Source: Acidobacteriota bacterium (lineage in GTDB: Bacteria; Acidobacteriota; Vicinamibacteria; Vicinamibacterales; CAVVIG01). Taken from it: DNA of 64,000 bases. Below the pieces are notes generated by a model. That model was not told the origin of the DNA. It made no database searches and was given only the letters and a program-made list of their open reading frames with translations. This document shows positions 1 through 8,731 of the stretch, one piece after another. The stretch is taken from positions 62,001 to 126,000 of the forward strand of contig QHWB01000044.1 in NCBI GenBank assembly GCA_003222395.1, read 5' to 3'. Position numbers and translations under genes: made by a program. Numbering within the stretch: the first letter of the stretch is position 1; every line of letters begins with the position of its first letter.

Positions 1-1
1 G

Positions 2-325
2 CTGCTGGTGCGCGCGACGAAGCCTCAGATCCTGGCGCGGATGCTCGTCAACCTGAAGCGCGTCTACGTCCACATGCATTCGTTCCCGCAGGCCCGCGAC
101 GTCACGGAGCTGCTGCTCGCGGTCGACCCGTCGGCCACCAACGAGCTGCGCGATCGAGGGCTGCTCGCGTATCACCTCAACGACTACGCGGCGGCGCTCC
201 GCGATCTCCAGCGGTACCTGCAACTGTCGGCGAAAGCCGAGCTCGACGAGGACGATCGCAAGGACTACGAGCAGATCTGGGAGCACGTGAAGACGCTCCG
301 GCGTCGTGTGGCGTCGCTGAACTAG
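2..325 (+). CDS. SirB1-like transglutaminase-family protein, C-terminal part
   Basis: The reading frame is open from the window edge, so the gene starts upstream and only about the last 107 residues are present. The visible part has the C-terminal helical (TPR-like) region typical of SirB1/UPF0162 proteins: NLKRVYVHMHSFPQARD, then a segment ending in LRDRGLLAYHLNDYAAALRD and a final QRYLQL helix pair. The N-terminal transglutaminase-like domain that defines the family is outside the window. Cellular role of the family is not established. The TAG stop overlaps the stop of the convergent glycosylase gene by 4 bp, leaving no room for a terminator between them. Confidence 0.75.
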   Translation: MLVRATKPQILARMLVNLKRVYVHMHSFPQARDVTELLLAVDPSATNELRDRGLLAYHLNDYAAALRDLQRYLQLSAKAELDEDDRKDYEQIWEHVKTLRRRVASLN

Positions 326-996
326 ACCCGCTTCTTTCCTTCAGGACAATCCGGCAGCAGCGGGCAGACAGGGCAGTGAGGATCCGCCTCGGTGCACGTC
401 GCCGCGCCGTGATGTGACAGATAGAGGAACGCGCGGCGGTACGCGTCGATCGACTCGGGCAGCTCGCTCGCGACGGCCGCGCGGACCGAGCGGGCGGTTT
501 TCGTGAAGTCCTTGTGCGATTCGCCGTATCCAAAGCGCCGCGCGACGCGGCTGACGCGCGCGTCGACGGGCAGCACGAGATGATCGGCCGCGAACAACAG
601 CATCCGGTAGGCGCCGCCCTCGCCCATCTGAGGCAGACCGTCGAGCGCCTTCCGCGCCGGTGGGAGCGGTCCGCGGATGATGGACGGCAGCTTCGGCTGG
701 CGGCGGAAGACCTCGACGCCGGTGCGAAGCGCGCGCAGCCGGTTCTCGACGTACGGCCCCGCGAGCTTCACGCTCTCCTCGAGCCGCTTCTGCGGCGCCT
801 TCCACATCGCGTCGGGTGTCAGCGCGCGATGCCGCTTCAGCGCGGCGAGCGCCGCGTCGCGCTTCTGCGGCGTCGAGTGCACCGACAGGACTTCCCACAC
901 GAACAGCGTGAACGGATCGCGCGGCGGCGCCGGCAGCGTGCCGTAGAACTGATGCAGCGCGTCGACGGCGCGTTCGAGTCGCGACACGGCGGCCAC
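322..996 (-). CDS. Endonuclease III-like HhH-GPD DNA glycosylase with Fe-S cluster
   Basis: 224 residues, the size of endonuclease III. The helix-hairpin-helix is at about 118-130 (LDGLPQMGEGGAY), followed by the catalytic Asp (D145) in VDARVSRV. A C-terminal iron-sulphur loop has Cys 201, 208, 211 and 217, spaced C-x6-C-x2-C-x5-C as in Nth/MutY. In canonical Nth the hairpin reads LPGVGRKTA, with a Lys that forms the Schiff base for AP-lyase chemistry; here that position is Gly. A monofunctional glycosylase or altered substrate is therefore more likely than a true bifunctional Nth. The sub-family is uncertain; membership of the HhH-GPD superfamily is clear. Confidence 0.85.
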   Translation of the reverse strand: MAAVSRLERAVDALHQFYGTLPAPPRDPFTLFVWEVLSVHSTPQKRDAALAALKRHRALTPDAMWKAPQKRLEESVKLAGPYVENRLRALRTGVEVFRRQPKLPSIIRGPLPPARKALDGLPQMGEGGAYRMLLFAADHLVLPVDARVSRVARRFGYGESHKDFTKTARSVRAAVASELPESIDAYRRAFLYLSHHGAATCTEADPHCPVCPLLPDCPEGKKRV

Positions 997-1018
997 TCTA
1001 CGTGTCCTTTGTGTCGAT

Positions 1019-2389
1019 TCAGCGCGTCCGCGAGAGCTCGTCGTACAGCATCGCTGACGCGATGATGCCGTTGTGAAAGTTGCCGACGTCGAGCTTTTCG
1101 TTCGGCGCGTGCGCGTTCTCGTCTGGGAGACCGACGCCGAACAGCACCGAGGGCAGTCCGAGCTCCTCCTGGAACGTCGACACCACCGGAATCGAACCGC
1201 CTTCGCGCGTGAACACCGGCTTCTGACCGAATCCCTTCTCGATGGCGCGTCCGGCGGCCTGGATGAACGGGTTGTCGTACGATGCCATCCACGGTTTGCC
1301 GCCGTGCATGCGCGTCACCTTCACTTCGACCGTCTTCGGCGCGACCTCGCGCACGTATTCTTCGAACAGCTTCGCGATCTTGTCGGGATCCTGATTCGGC
1401 ACGAGGCGCATGCTGACCTTCGCCATCGCAACCGCCGGCAGCACCGTCTTCGCCCCTTCGCCGGTGAACCCGGAGAGCAGGCCGTTGATCTCGAACGTCG
1501 GGCGGGCCCACGTGCGCTCCAGCGTCGTGTAGCCCGATTCGCCGAACACCTTCGGGATGCCGAAGTCCTTCTTGTACTTCCGCTCGTTGAACGGCAGCGA
1601 CGCCCAGGCCTTCCGCTCTTCGTCCTGCAGCGGCACCACATCGTCGTAGAAGCCCGGAATCCTGATGCGGCCTCCGCGGTCCTTCATCTGCGCGAGCATC
1701 TGCGAGAGCACCATCGCGGGGTTCGCCACGGCGCCGCCGAACGATCCCGAGTGGAGGTCGGTGCTGCTGCCGCGAAGATCGATCTGGAAGTACACGAGAC
1801 CGCGCAGGCCGTAGCACATCGACGGAACGCCGCGCGCGAACATCGGCGAGTCGGAAATGACCACCACGTCCGCGCCGAGCTCGCCCCTGTGGGCGCGGAC
1901 GAAGTCGTCGAGGTGCGCGCTGCCGACTTCCTCCTCGCCCTCGAGGATGAACTTGATGTTGACCGGCAGCCGGCCGGTCTGCTTCATGTACGCTTCGACG
2001 GCCTTGAAGTGCATGAAGACCTGCCCCTTGTCGTCGGCGGAGCCGCGCGCGTAGATCTCGCCGTCGCGGATCGTCGCGTCGAACGGCGGCGATTCCCACA
2101 AGTCGATCGGATCGACCGGCTGCACGTCGTAATGGCCGTAGAAGAGGATCGTCGGCGCGCCCGCCGCGCCCAGCCAGTCGCCGTAGACGACCGGATTGCC
2201 GGGAGTGTCGATCAACCTGACGTTCTGCAGGCCGATGCGGCGCATCTCGTCGGCGCACCATTCGGCGCAGCGCTTCACGTCGGCGGCATGCTCGGGGAGC
2301 GCGCTGATGCTGGGAATCGCGAGCAGCGCCTTCAGCTCGTCGAGGTAGCGGTCGCGGTTGACGTTGATGAAATCGATCACCTTGTCCAT
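1019..2389 (-). CDS. M20 family metallo-dipeptidase
   Basis: 456 residues, full length for the M20 dipeptidase/carnosinase-like group. Zinc ligands and catalytic acids are visible: H86 and D88 in FYGHYDVQP, D119 in GSADDKG, the E152/E153 pair in EGEEEVGS, and an Asp in VISDSPM. The dimerisation (lid) domain spans roughly residues 200-330, and a late His occurs in VGNFHNG. It should hydrolyse dipeptides or other N-acyl amino acids in the cytoplasm; no signal peptide is visible. It lies 4 bp downstream of the MBL hydrolase gene and is probably co-transcribed with it. The exact substrate cannot be read from the sequence. Confidence 0.9.
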   Translation of the reverse strand: MDKVIDFINVNRDRYLDELKALLAIPSISALPEHAADVKRCAEWCADEMRRIGLQNVRLIDTPGNPVVYGDWLGAAGAPTILFYGHYDVQPVDPIDLWESPPFDATIRDGEIYARGSADDKGQVFMHFKAVEAYMKQTGRLPVNIKFILEGEEEVGSAHLDDFVRAHRGELGADVVVISDSPMFARGVPSMCYGLRGLVYFQIDLRGSSTDLHSGSFGGAVANPAMVLSQMLAQMKDRGGRIRIPGFYDDVVPLQDEERKAWASLPFNERKYKKDFGIPKVFGESGYTTLERTWARPTFEINGLLSGFTGEGAKTVLPAVAMAKVSMRLVPNQDPDKIAKLFEEYVREVAPKTVEVKVTRMHGGKPWMASYDNPFIQAAGRAIEKGFGQKPVFTREGGSIPVVSTFQEELGLPSVLFGVGLPDENAHAPNEKLDVGNFHNGIIASAMLYDELSRTR

Positions 2390-2393
2390 GTGG

Positions 2394-3197
2394 CTACAGT
2401 CTCCAACGATCGCCTTCGACGATCGCGCGTCCTTCGGCCAGCAGCTTGTCGAGATGCGCGCGTACGTTCTCGCGCGCAGCCGCCATCAGCGCCGGATCGA
2501 GCCCATCATAGATGGATTCGGCAATCGCCTGCACCGTCCCATGTCCCGCGTTCAGCGCCTCGATCACCTGACGTTCCCGTATCCTGCGGTGCTCGAGGTA
2601 CTCCTTGATGATGCGCCGGGGATCGTCGATGCGCGGGCCGTGGGCAGGCAGGAGCACACGTGGATTCAGCGTCAGCAGGCGCTCCAGCGAGGCGAGATAC
2701 TGCGCGAGGTTGCCGCCTCGGCTGGTGTGAATCATCACGCTGCTGCCAGCCGTCACGAGATCGCCGGTGAAGATCGTGCCGCTCGGTTCGTGCCGGAACG
2801 CGAAATGATCCGGCGAATGACCCGGCGTGCGCAGCGCGACGAGCCGATCGTCGCCGGCTGTCAGCACGTCTTCTTCTTCGATGGATTGCCAGGCAACTCC
2901 GTACTGCGCATCTTCGGACGGCCAGGGGTGCTTGAGAAATGTCGCCCGCGGGTGCGCCGCCGCCAGGGCGGGCGCGCCGGCGGCGTGATCGCGATGGCCG
3001 TGCGTGACGACAACGCGATCGAGGCGCGCGCCGTGGTCGCGAAGCGCGGCGTCGAGATCCGCGAGATGCCGCGGGTCGCCGACGCCCGCGTCGACGAGCG
3101 TCGCGGATCCCGATCGGCTGACCAGCAGATAGGTATTGTTCCCGCCGCCGGTCATCGGGCTGGGATTATGGGCGCTGAGGAGAATCGGGGAGAACAT
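2394..3197 (-). CDS. MBL-fold metallo-hydrolase (LACTB2-like)
   Basis: 267 residues. The metallo-beta-lactamase signature THGHRDH (H66, H68, D70, H71) is intact, with later metal ligands in RTPGHSPDH, FTGD and LPAHGP. A C-terminal winged-helix-like tail (about 210-267) follows, as in the LACTB2 group, whose best-known members are endoribonucleases; many bacterial relatives are unassigned. It is the first gene of a two-gene unit with the M20 peptidase, 4 bp downstream. A cluster of hairpin repeats lies between its start and the end of the preceding barrel gene. Confidence 0.85.
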   Translation of the reverse strand: MFSPILLSAHNPSPMTGGGNNTYLLVSRSGSATLVDAGVGDPRHLADLDAALRDHGARLDRVVVTHGHRDHAAGAPALAAAHPRATFLKHPWPSEDAQYGVAWQSIEEEDVLTAGDDRLVALRTPGHSPDHFAFRHEPSGTIFTGDLVTAGSSVMIHTSRGGNLAQYLASLERLLTLNPRVLLPAHGPRIDDPRRIIKEYLEHRRIRERQVIEALNAGHGTVQAIAESIYDGLDPALMAAARENVRAHLDKLLAEGRAIVEGDRWRL

Positions 3198-3316
3198 AGT
3201 TCGCTCGGCTGAAAGCCTCGCGCTACAGCCATTCGCTCGGCTGAAAGCCTCGCGCGACGGCGGGTAGCGCGAGCCTTTCAGGCGAGCGTAGTCAACTCGA
3301 GTCTTTCAGGCGAGCG
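3198..3316. repeat. Cluster of four REP-like hairpin units
   Basis: Four copies of a short element with core CTCGSCTGAAAGSCTCG (S = G or C), in both orientations, fill the gap between the barrel gene (stop at 3319) and the MBL gene (start at 3197). Two copies are of the GGCT-GAA-AGCC stem type and two of the GCCT-GAA-AGGC type or close variants. The same element recurs at about 9.0, 13.3, 22.1, 29.0, 30.9 and 52.5 kb. Confidence 0.85.
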
Positions 3317-3318
3317 TC

Positions 3319-4566
3319 CTAAAAACTATATCGAACGGTCGCCGTGAAATGAGAATTGCGGTGGTACTGCCCGAGAAAGTCGTCGGCGTGGCCGCCGATG
3401 CCGACGGCCGTCAACGTCGCCCGCCAGTGCTGACCGCGAGCCTGTGAGTACTCGAGCTTCGCGTACTCTCCGTCGCCGTTCTGCCGCAACGCACCTTCGA
3501 ACGCAATCGATCGGTTGACGTCGAGCGTGTACGAGGCGCGGCCCACCAGGGAGCGCGTCAGCCCGCGGTCCGGCGCGAACGTCAACGAACCGCGTGGCTC
3601 GGTGACCGCCTCGCCCGCGTACCCGCCGACCAGCAGCCACTCGCCGGTCTGCCGCTCGATCTGCACGACGTAGAGGATGTACTCATCGGCGGCGATCGAC
3701 GACGACGTGAAATAGGCAGCCTCCGCTTTGATCGTGAACCATCGCGTCGGCGCCGCAACGTCTCCGCCGTACATGCGAATCGGCGGGTATATCAGACCGC
3801 CGTCGATCGTCGGCAGATGATTGAATCCGTCGAAGAACGATGCGGCGTACTCGAACCCCGCGCCCACGTGGCTCCATCGAACGCCGCTTTCCGATCCGCC
3901 GGGCAGCGTCGCAGGAATCTGCACGATCGGCAGCATCGCGACGTCGGCCGGCACGACCGCCCATCGCTGGTTCAGCAGCGGCACCCGGCTCGGCGTGAAG
4001 CGCGGAACCCACACCGCCTCGAACGTTTCGCTGCGAAGCTGCGCCACGGCGCGTACACCGGTGACCGCGAGGAGCTCGTTGTCGACGACGTTCAGGAAGT
4101 CGCGCGGCGCGAACCGATCGGTCGGCGTGATGATGTCGGTCTTGCCCCACCGGATGAACTGCTTGCCGGCATCGACGGTCAGCGGACCGCGTGCGATCGC
4201 GGCCGACGCGCGCCGCACTGAAAGGCGCGGCCGCTCGGCGCCGCGATCGGCGATGTCCACCCGCCAGCGATCCTCCACCTGGGCGTGCGAATCGGCGCGC
4301 AGATCGATGCCGCCTGCAAACTGGATCCACGGCGCCGGCTTGAAGAACGCTTCTTCGCGCGCGAGGAGACCGCCAACGAGCCGCGTCCGATCGTTCGGCG
4401 CCTCCTGCGGAAAGCCGAACGCGACGGCCTCGACGAAGCCGCGCTGTGTAAGGATTTGCGCAACGACCGGTGTCGGGCGCAGCGCAGCCACGACAGCCAC
4501 GAAAAACACGAACCAAAATGTTTTTCGTCTAAGGCCTGCGAATGGCCTGCAGCGTGAAGTCCTCAT
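3319..4566 (-). CDS. Predicted outer-membrane beta-barrel protein of an export operon
   Basis: 415 residues with an N-terminal signal segment (FWFVFFVAVVAALRPTPVVA, then Q). The body alternates short hydrophobic and polar stretches and ends in HFTATVRYSF, a C-terminal aromatic residue typical of outer-membrane barrels. No named family is recognised. It is the last gene of the ABC operon (ATPase, permease, LolA-like, barrel), and its start overlaps the LolA-like gene by 38 bp, indicating translational coupling. In such operons the barrel may be the client or the outer-membrane partner of the exporter; this is inference from context. Confidence 0.75.
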   Translation of the reverse strand: MRTSRCRPFAGLRRKTFWFVFFVAVVAALRPTPVVAQILTQRGFVEAVAFGFPQEAPNDRTRLVGGLLAREEAFFKPAPWIQFAGGIDLRADSHAQVEDRWRVDIADRGAERPRLSVRRASAAIARGPLTVDAGKQFIRWGKTDIITPTDRFAPRDFLNVVDNELLAVTGVRAVAQLRSETFEAVWVPRFTPSRVPLLNQRWAVVPADVAMLPIVQIPATLPGGSESGVRWSHVGAGFEYAASFFDGFNHLPTIDGGLIYPPIRMYGGDVAAPTRWFTIKAEAAYFTSSSIAADEYILYVVQIERQTGEWLLVGGYAGEAVTEPRGSLTFAPDRGLTRSLVGRASYTLDVNRSIAFEGALRQNGDGEYAKLEYSQARGQHWRATLTAVGIGGHADDFLGQYHRNSHFTATVRYSF

Positions 4567-5326
4567 CCTTGAACGGAACGTTGTAGGCGAGCTTGTCGAG
4601 CGTCAGACGCGTGCGGCTTCCTCTTCGCAGGTCGGCCATTTCCATCTGCCGCGCCGTCCAGATGCCCTGCACGTTCTCGATATCGGAGTAATTCAGCCGC
4701 CGGACGACCTGATCCTTCACGTAGTTCTCGAACCTGGCGAACGCGTAGTCGTCCTTGCGAATCCATACGACCGACTTCGTGTACTGCGACGACTTCGACT
4801 CCTTCGGCCGCGACTCGATCCTCCAGCACGCCGACCCGTCGACCGCATCGTCGCCGGCGAGCGTGTAGTCGAACTGGTCGACGTCGCGCTCCTCCAGATC
4901 CTCGAAGCTGAAATCGGTGCCGAAGAAACGCGTGGACCGATCCTGCAGCGCGATTCGCCGATCGCGCTCGATGGCCGGAGTCCACATCCATTGATCCGAC
5001 GCGCGGTCGGGATGATTGACGACGAGCAGCGCCACGCCTTTGACTTCCGCCGGCGCGGTGAAGCGCAGCACCGCCTTGCTGTTCCCGTGAGATCCGAGAC
5101 GCTCGAACGACCATCGTTTGTCGCTGATTTTTCCTTTCGCGTCGAACACCTGCAGCAGTCCTTCGTATCGCTGCGACTTCGCGTCGGTCCGCTTCTGCGC
5201 TTCCTCCACAATCTGTCGCGCGTTCTGAGCCAACGCCGAGTGCGCATGGATCGCCAGCGCCATCGCAAGCAACACGATGCGCCCCGCTCGTCCCACTCGA
5301 CCTGCCCGGCCCATCCGCCTACTCAT
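4529..5326 (-). CDS. LolA-like outer membrane lipoprotein-sorting protein
   Basis: 265 residues with a signal peptide ending near AHSALAQ (about residues 15-34). The mature part resembles the 'outer membrane lipoprotein-sorting protein' family: long antiparallel strands such as RWSFERLGSHGNSKAVLRFTAPAEVKG in pieces, VNHPDRASDQWMWTP, and DFSFEDLEERD. LolA-fold proteins carry lipid groups through the periplasm in a half-barrel. It overlaps the permease gene by 8 bp and the barrel gene by 38 bp, so all four genes form one translationally linked operon. The cargo is unknown. Confidence 0.8.
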   Translation of the reverse strand: MSRRMGRAGRVGRAGRIVLLAMALAIHAHSALAQNARQIVEEAQKRTDAKSQRYEGLLQVFDAKGKISDKRWSFERLGSHGNSKAVLRFTAPAEVKGVALLVVNHPDRASDQWMWTPAIERDRRIALQDRSTRFFGTDFSFEDLEERDVDQFDYTLAGDDAVDGSACWRIESRPKESKSSQYTKSVVWIRKDDYAFARFENYVKDQVVRRLNYSDIENVQGIWTARQMEMADLRRGSRTRLTLDKLAYNVPFKDEDFTLQAIRRP

Positions 5327-7880
5327 ACTCCAGGGCCTCTACGAGCGAACCGCGCACCGCTGACTCCGCAGGCCAGATCGCCGCAACGAACGCCGCGCCG
5401 AGAATCGCAGGAATCAACGCGACCACCGTGGCCACCGGGAATTCGTAGTCGAGCCGCAGCCCCGCGATGTCGTGATGCACGATCTGGAGGATGTAATAGA
5501 GGTTGACCGCACCGAGCGCGTATCCGAGCGCAAGGCCGAGCACGCCGATGCTGAGCGCCTCGATCCAGATTGTCCGGCGAATCTGCGCGTGCAGTCCGCC
5601 GACCGCCTGCAGCACGCCGAGCTCGCGCCGCCGATCCGTGATGGAGACGGTCAGCGTGTTGACGATCCCGAGAATCGCGACGAGAACCGCGACCGCGATC
5701 TGCACCGACGTGAGGCCGAACCACTGATCGGTGATCTTCAGAATGTACGCCTTCAGCTCGCCGTTGGTCAGCACGAATACCTGTCGTTGTCCCGCGAACG
5801 TCTCCAGGATCCGCTGGCGGACATCGGAAACGTGTGCGCCCGGCGTCACGTAGACGCGGAAGATGTTGACGGTATCGTCGTTCCAGTACCGGACGAACAG
5901 CGATCGGTCCATGAGAATCGTGCCCTGCTGATCGGAGTAGTCGACGACGATGCCGACGAGCGGCAGACGGAGGACGCCGTTCGGAGCCGGCACCTCGAGG
6001 GTGTCGCCGACGCGCAGATGCTGCAGCTCGGCGAGGTTGTCCGATACGATCAGCCCTTCGGCGGCGGCCGCGCGCCGATACATCTCGTCCGGATCGCCCT
6101 CGACCGGCATCCGCGTCACCGTTTCCGCGACGCTCTTCATCTCGACCGCGACCACCATCACCGGCGTCCGGCGGAACACGACGCGCGCATCGCGGACCAT
6201 CTGCACGCGCCGGATCCCCGGAATGGCGGCCAGCTGCCCCGCCATCGCCGGCGGAAATCGAATCGTCCGCACGACGATGTTCGGCGACGGCAGGACGAAC
6301 AGGTCCGGATTGAGCGTCGCGTTCATCCAGTCGATGATCGAGTCGTAGCTGGCGCGCGCCATGCCGGCGAATGCGACGACGAGCGCGAGAGACAGCATCA
6401 GCGCGGCGACGCTCGCCGACGTCCGGCGCGGCGACTGAATCAGGCTGTCTGCCGCCAGCGCACCTTCCACAGGGCGCACCCACTTGAGCATCGGCCGCAG
6501 CGCGCGCGCGAGCGTCAGCGCGAGCAGCGGGCTGAGAAGGAGCGCCACGACGATCGCGAGGAAGTACCCGACGTAGAACACAGGCCGCGATCCAGCGGTC
6601 GTGAGGCACACGACGGAGACCAATCCGAGCACGAGCGCGAGGATCGCGCGCAGGCGGCTCTCGCCGGCCGACAGCACCTGATACTTCCCCTTCTGCAGCG
6701 CCTGAACCGGATCGACGCGGGCGGCGTTCATCGCGGGAATCGCGGCGGCGACCATGCTCGTCGTGACGCCGATCGCAACTGCAATCGCCAGCAGGCCAGG
6801 CGTCCTGGCGATTTCATCCGTCCGCTGAGCCACGCCGTACACGTCAGCGATCAGCGTCCCGATCGACGCCGCGATGGCGTGCGCGATCAGAACGCCGAAT
6901 GCCACGCCGCCAATCGACCCGATGAGCCCGGTAACGGCGCTCTCGCCGAGGAACAGCCACCGGATCTGCCGCCGCGTCGCCCCCAGCGCGCGCAGGATGC
7001 CGATTTCCGATCGCCGCTGTATAACCGCAATTGAAAACGAGTTGTAGATGATGAACATGCCGATGAAGAGCGCGAAGGCGCTCGAGATGTTCACCCCCAT
7101 CGAGTACGCCGTGAGCATCGCCTCGAACTGTTGTCCGCGTCCCGAAGGCGGATCGATCTGGAATCCAGGTCCGACGAGCGCCGTGAGCTCGCGCTGCGCC
7201 TCGCCGATCGAACGTCCCGGCTTGACCGCGAGATCGATCCGATCGAACGAGCGTCCGCGCCCGAACATCTTCTGCGCCGCGTAGACGTCCATGATCGCCA
7301 GGTTGCCGCCGAACGCGCTGGTCAGGCCCGACGCCTTCATCACGCCGCGGATCGTGAACGGCTTCTCGCCTTCGACCGTGCCGAGCGTGAGCCGCTGCCC
7401 GACAGACAGGCGGTTCCTCCCGGCGAACTCGTTCGACACAATGATCGAGTCGGGCTGTGCCAGAAACACGAGCGGATCGTCGACGACGGCATCGTCGCCG
7501 CTCTCGAGATCGTAGTCGCGCAGGCTGCGGTCGCCCGTCATGTCGATACCGAGCACGAGCAGGCTGCCCTGTCCTTTGAGATTCGTGTCGACGACGGCCT
7601 CGATCACCGGTACCGCGACGCGTACCGACCCGGCGGTCTGCACCTTGTCGAGCACTTCTTCGGGAAATCCCGTTTCTGCCGCGGTGACCTGCAGCTCCGT
7701 CTTGCCGGCGATGCGATCGACGGTGCGGCTGAAGGCGAACAGCACGCTTTGATTCGCGGCGTGCATGCCGACGAAGACGGCGACGCCGAGCACGATGCCT
7801 GCGGTGGTGAGCAATGTCCGCAGCACGTGCCTGCGGAAGTACGGCCAGCTAATCAGCCTGAAGAGCGACATGTTCACCAC
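5319..7880 (-). CDS. FtsX-family ABC permease, double-module (LolC/E-like)
   Basis: 853 residues. Two copies of the MacB-periplasmic-core plus FtsX module can be followed: a first TM near 20-40, a large periplasmic region, a TM bundle around 270-400, a central TM pair near 420-460, a second periplasmic domain, and a last TM bundle at 730-845. Conserved FtsX strings are RRSEIGILRALGATRRQI and RRRELGVLQAVGGLHAQI. Such permeases transmit ATPase movement to the periplasm and pull substrates, often lipids or lipoproteins, out of the inner membrane. The start overlaps the ATPase gene by 32 bp. Confidence 0.9.
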   Translation of the reverse strand: MVNMSLFRLISWPYFRRHVLRTLLTTAGIVLGVAVFVGMHAANQSVLFAFSRTVDRIAGKTELQVTAAETGFPEEVLDKVQTAGSVRVAVPVIEAVVDTNLKGQGSLLVLGIDMTGDRSLRDYDLESGDDAVVDDPLVFLAQPDSIIVSNEFAGRNRLSVGQRLTLGTVEGEKPFTIRGVMKASGLTSAFGGNLAIMDVYAAQKMFGRGRSFDRIDLAVKPGRSIGEAQRELTALVGPGFQIDPPSGRGQQFEAMLTAYSMGVNISSAFALFIGMFIIYNSFSIAVIQRRSEIGILRALGATRRQIRWLFLGESAVTGLIGSIGGVAFGVLIAHAIAASIGTLIADVYGVAQRTDEIARTPGLLAIAVAIGVTTSMVAAAIPAMNAARVDPVQALQKGKYQVLSAGESRLRAILALVLGLVSVVCLTTAGSRPVFYVGYFLAIVVALLLSPLLALTLARALRPMLKWVRPVEGALAADSLIQSPRRTSASVAALMLSLALVVAFAGMARASYDSIIDWMNATLNPDLFVLPSPNIVVRTIRFPPAMAGQLAAIPGIRRVQMVRDARVVFRRTPVMVVAVEMKSVAETVTRMPVEGDPDEMYRRAAAAEGLIVSDNLAELQHLRVGDTLEVPAPNGVLRLPLVGIVVDYSDQQGTILMDRSLFVRYWNDDTVNIFRVYVTPGAHVSDVRQRILETFAGQRQVFVLTNGELKAYILKITDQWFGLTSVQIAVAVLVAILGIVNTLTVSITDRRRELGVLQAVGGLHAQIRRTIWIEALSIGVLGLALGYALGAVNLYYILQIVHHDIAGLRLDYEFPVATVVALIPAILGAAFVAAIWPAESAVRGSLVEALEYE

Positions 7881-8592
7881 GCGTGGGATTCGGCGCCGCC
7901 CGGCGCACGTCGTCGACGATGCGGCCGTCGCGGAGAGCGATCGTCCGCTCGCAGCTTCCTGCGACGCTCATGTCGTGGGTGACGATGACGACCGTCGACT
8001 TCAGGCGGCTGTGAAGATCGCGGACGAGCGCGAGGATCTCCTGGCCCGTGCGCGTGTCGAGATTGCCGGTCGGTTCGTCGGCGAGGAGGATCGGCGGATA
8101 GACCGACAGCGCGCGGGCAATCGCGACGCGCTGACGTTCGCCGCCCGAGAGCTCGTCGGGAAGATGGTCCATGCGCGCCTCGAGCTGAACGAGCGTGAGC
8201 AGCTCGCGGGCGCGCTCTTCGACTCTCTTGCGCGGCCATCCGCGCAGGTGCAGCGGGAGGCCGACGTTTTCGAGAGACGTCAGCGTCGGCAGCAGGTTGA
8301 AGAACTGGAAGATGAATCCGATCTTGTCGCGGCGCACCCGCGTCAGGTTGTCGTCGGTGAGGCCGGCGAGCGCCTCGCCGTCGACGCGCACACTGCCGGC
8401 GGTCGGACGGTCGAGTCCGCCGACGAGATTGAGGAGCGTCGACTTGCCCGATCCGGAGGGTCCGATGATCGCGACCATCTCGCCGCGCGGGATCGCGACG
8501 CTCACATCGTCGAGGGCGGTGACGCGGCGCTTGCCGGCGAACTGCTTGGTGACGTGCTCGAGCGCGATCATGTGCGCCGCGGCGACGCTCAT
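7849..8592 (-). CDS. ABC transporter ATP-binding protein (LolD/MacB-type)
   Basis: 247 residues. Walker A GPSGSGKST (about 44-52), signature LSGGERQR, Walker B ILLADEP and the switch His in VIVTHD are all present, with the EPTGNLD string typical of the LolD/MacB/FtsE group. It energises the double permease encoded next. First gene of the export operon; a promoter with -10 CATAAT only 5 nt before the ATG suggests a leaderless message, and a CRP-like palindrome overlaps that promoter. Confidence 0.93.
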   Translation of the reverse strand: MSVAAAHMIALEHVTKQFAGKRRVTALDDVSVAIPRGEMVAIIGPSGSGKSTLLNLVGGLDRPTAGSVRVDGEALAGLTDDNLTRVRRDKIGFIFQFFNLLPTLTSLENVGLPLHLRGWPRKRVEERARELLTLVQLEARMDHLPDELSGGERQRVAIARALSVYPPILLADEPTGNLDTRTGQEILALVRDLHSRLKSTVVIVTHDMSVAGSCERTIALRDGRIVDDVRRAAPNPTRGEHVALQAD

Positions 8593-8597
8593 GCCAA

Positions 8598-8627
8598 ATT
8601 ATGTGAACACTTTCACAAAGCAGTCAA
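8598..8627 (-). promoter_or_regulatory. Promoter of the ABC export operon with CRP/FNR-type palindrome
   Basis: Reading the minus strand: -35 TTGACT (8627-8622), 18-nt spacer, -10 CATAAT (8603-8598), then 5 nt to the ATG. The spacer and -10 contain TGTGAACACTTTCACA (8602-8617), a perfect TGTGA-N6-TCACA palindrome as bound by CRP/FNR regulators. Its position over the -10 and spacer would fit repression rather than activation. The match is seen; the regulator is inferred. Confidence 0.6.
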
Positions 8628-8731
8628 ATTGACTAGAAATTCGGCCGATTCGATCGTCGACCGCCCTCAGCGGGACGGTTGTACAACGTGTGTGTCACCT
8701 GAGTGGCCGCGCACGGCGGCCGTCAGACGCC

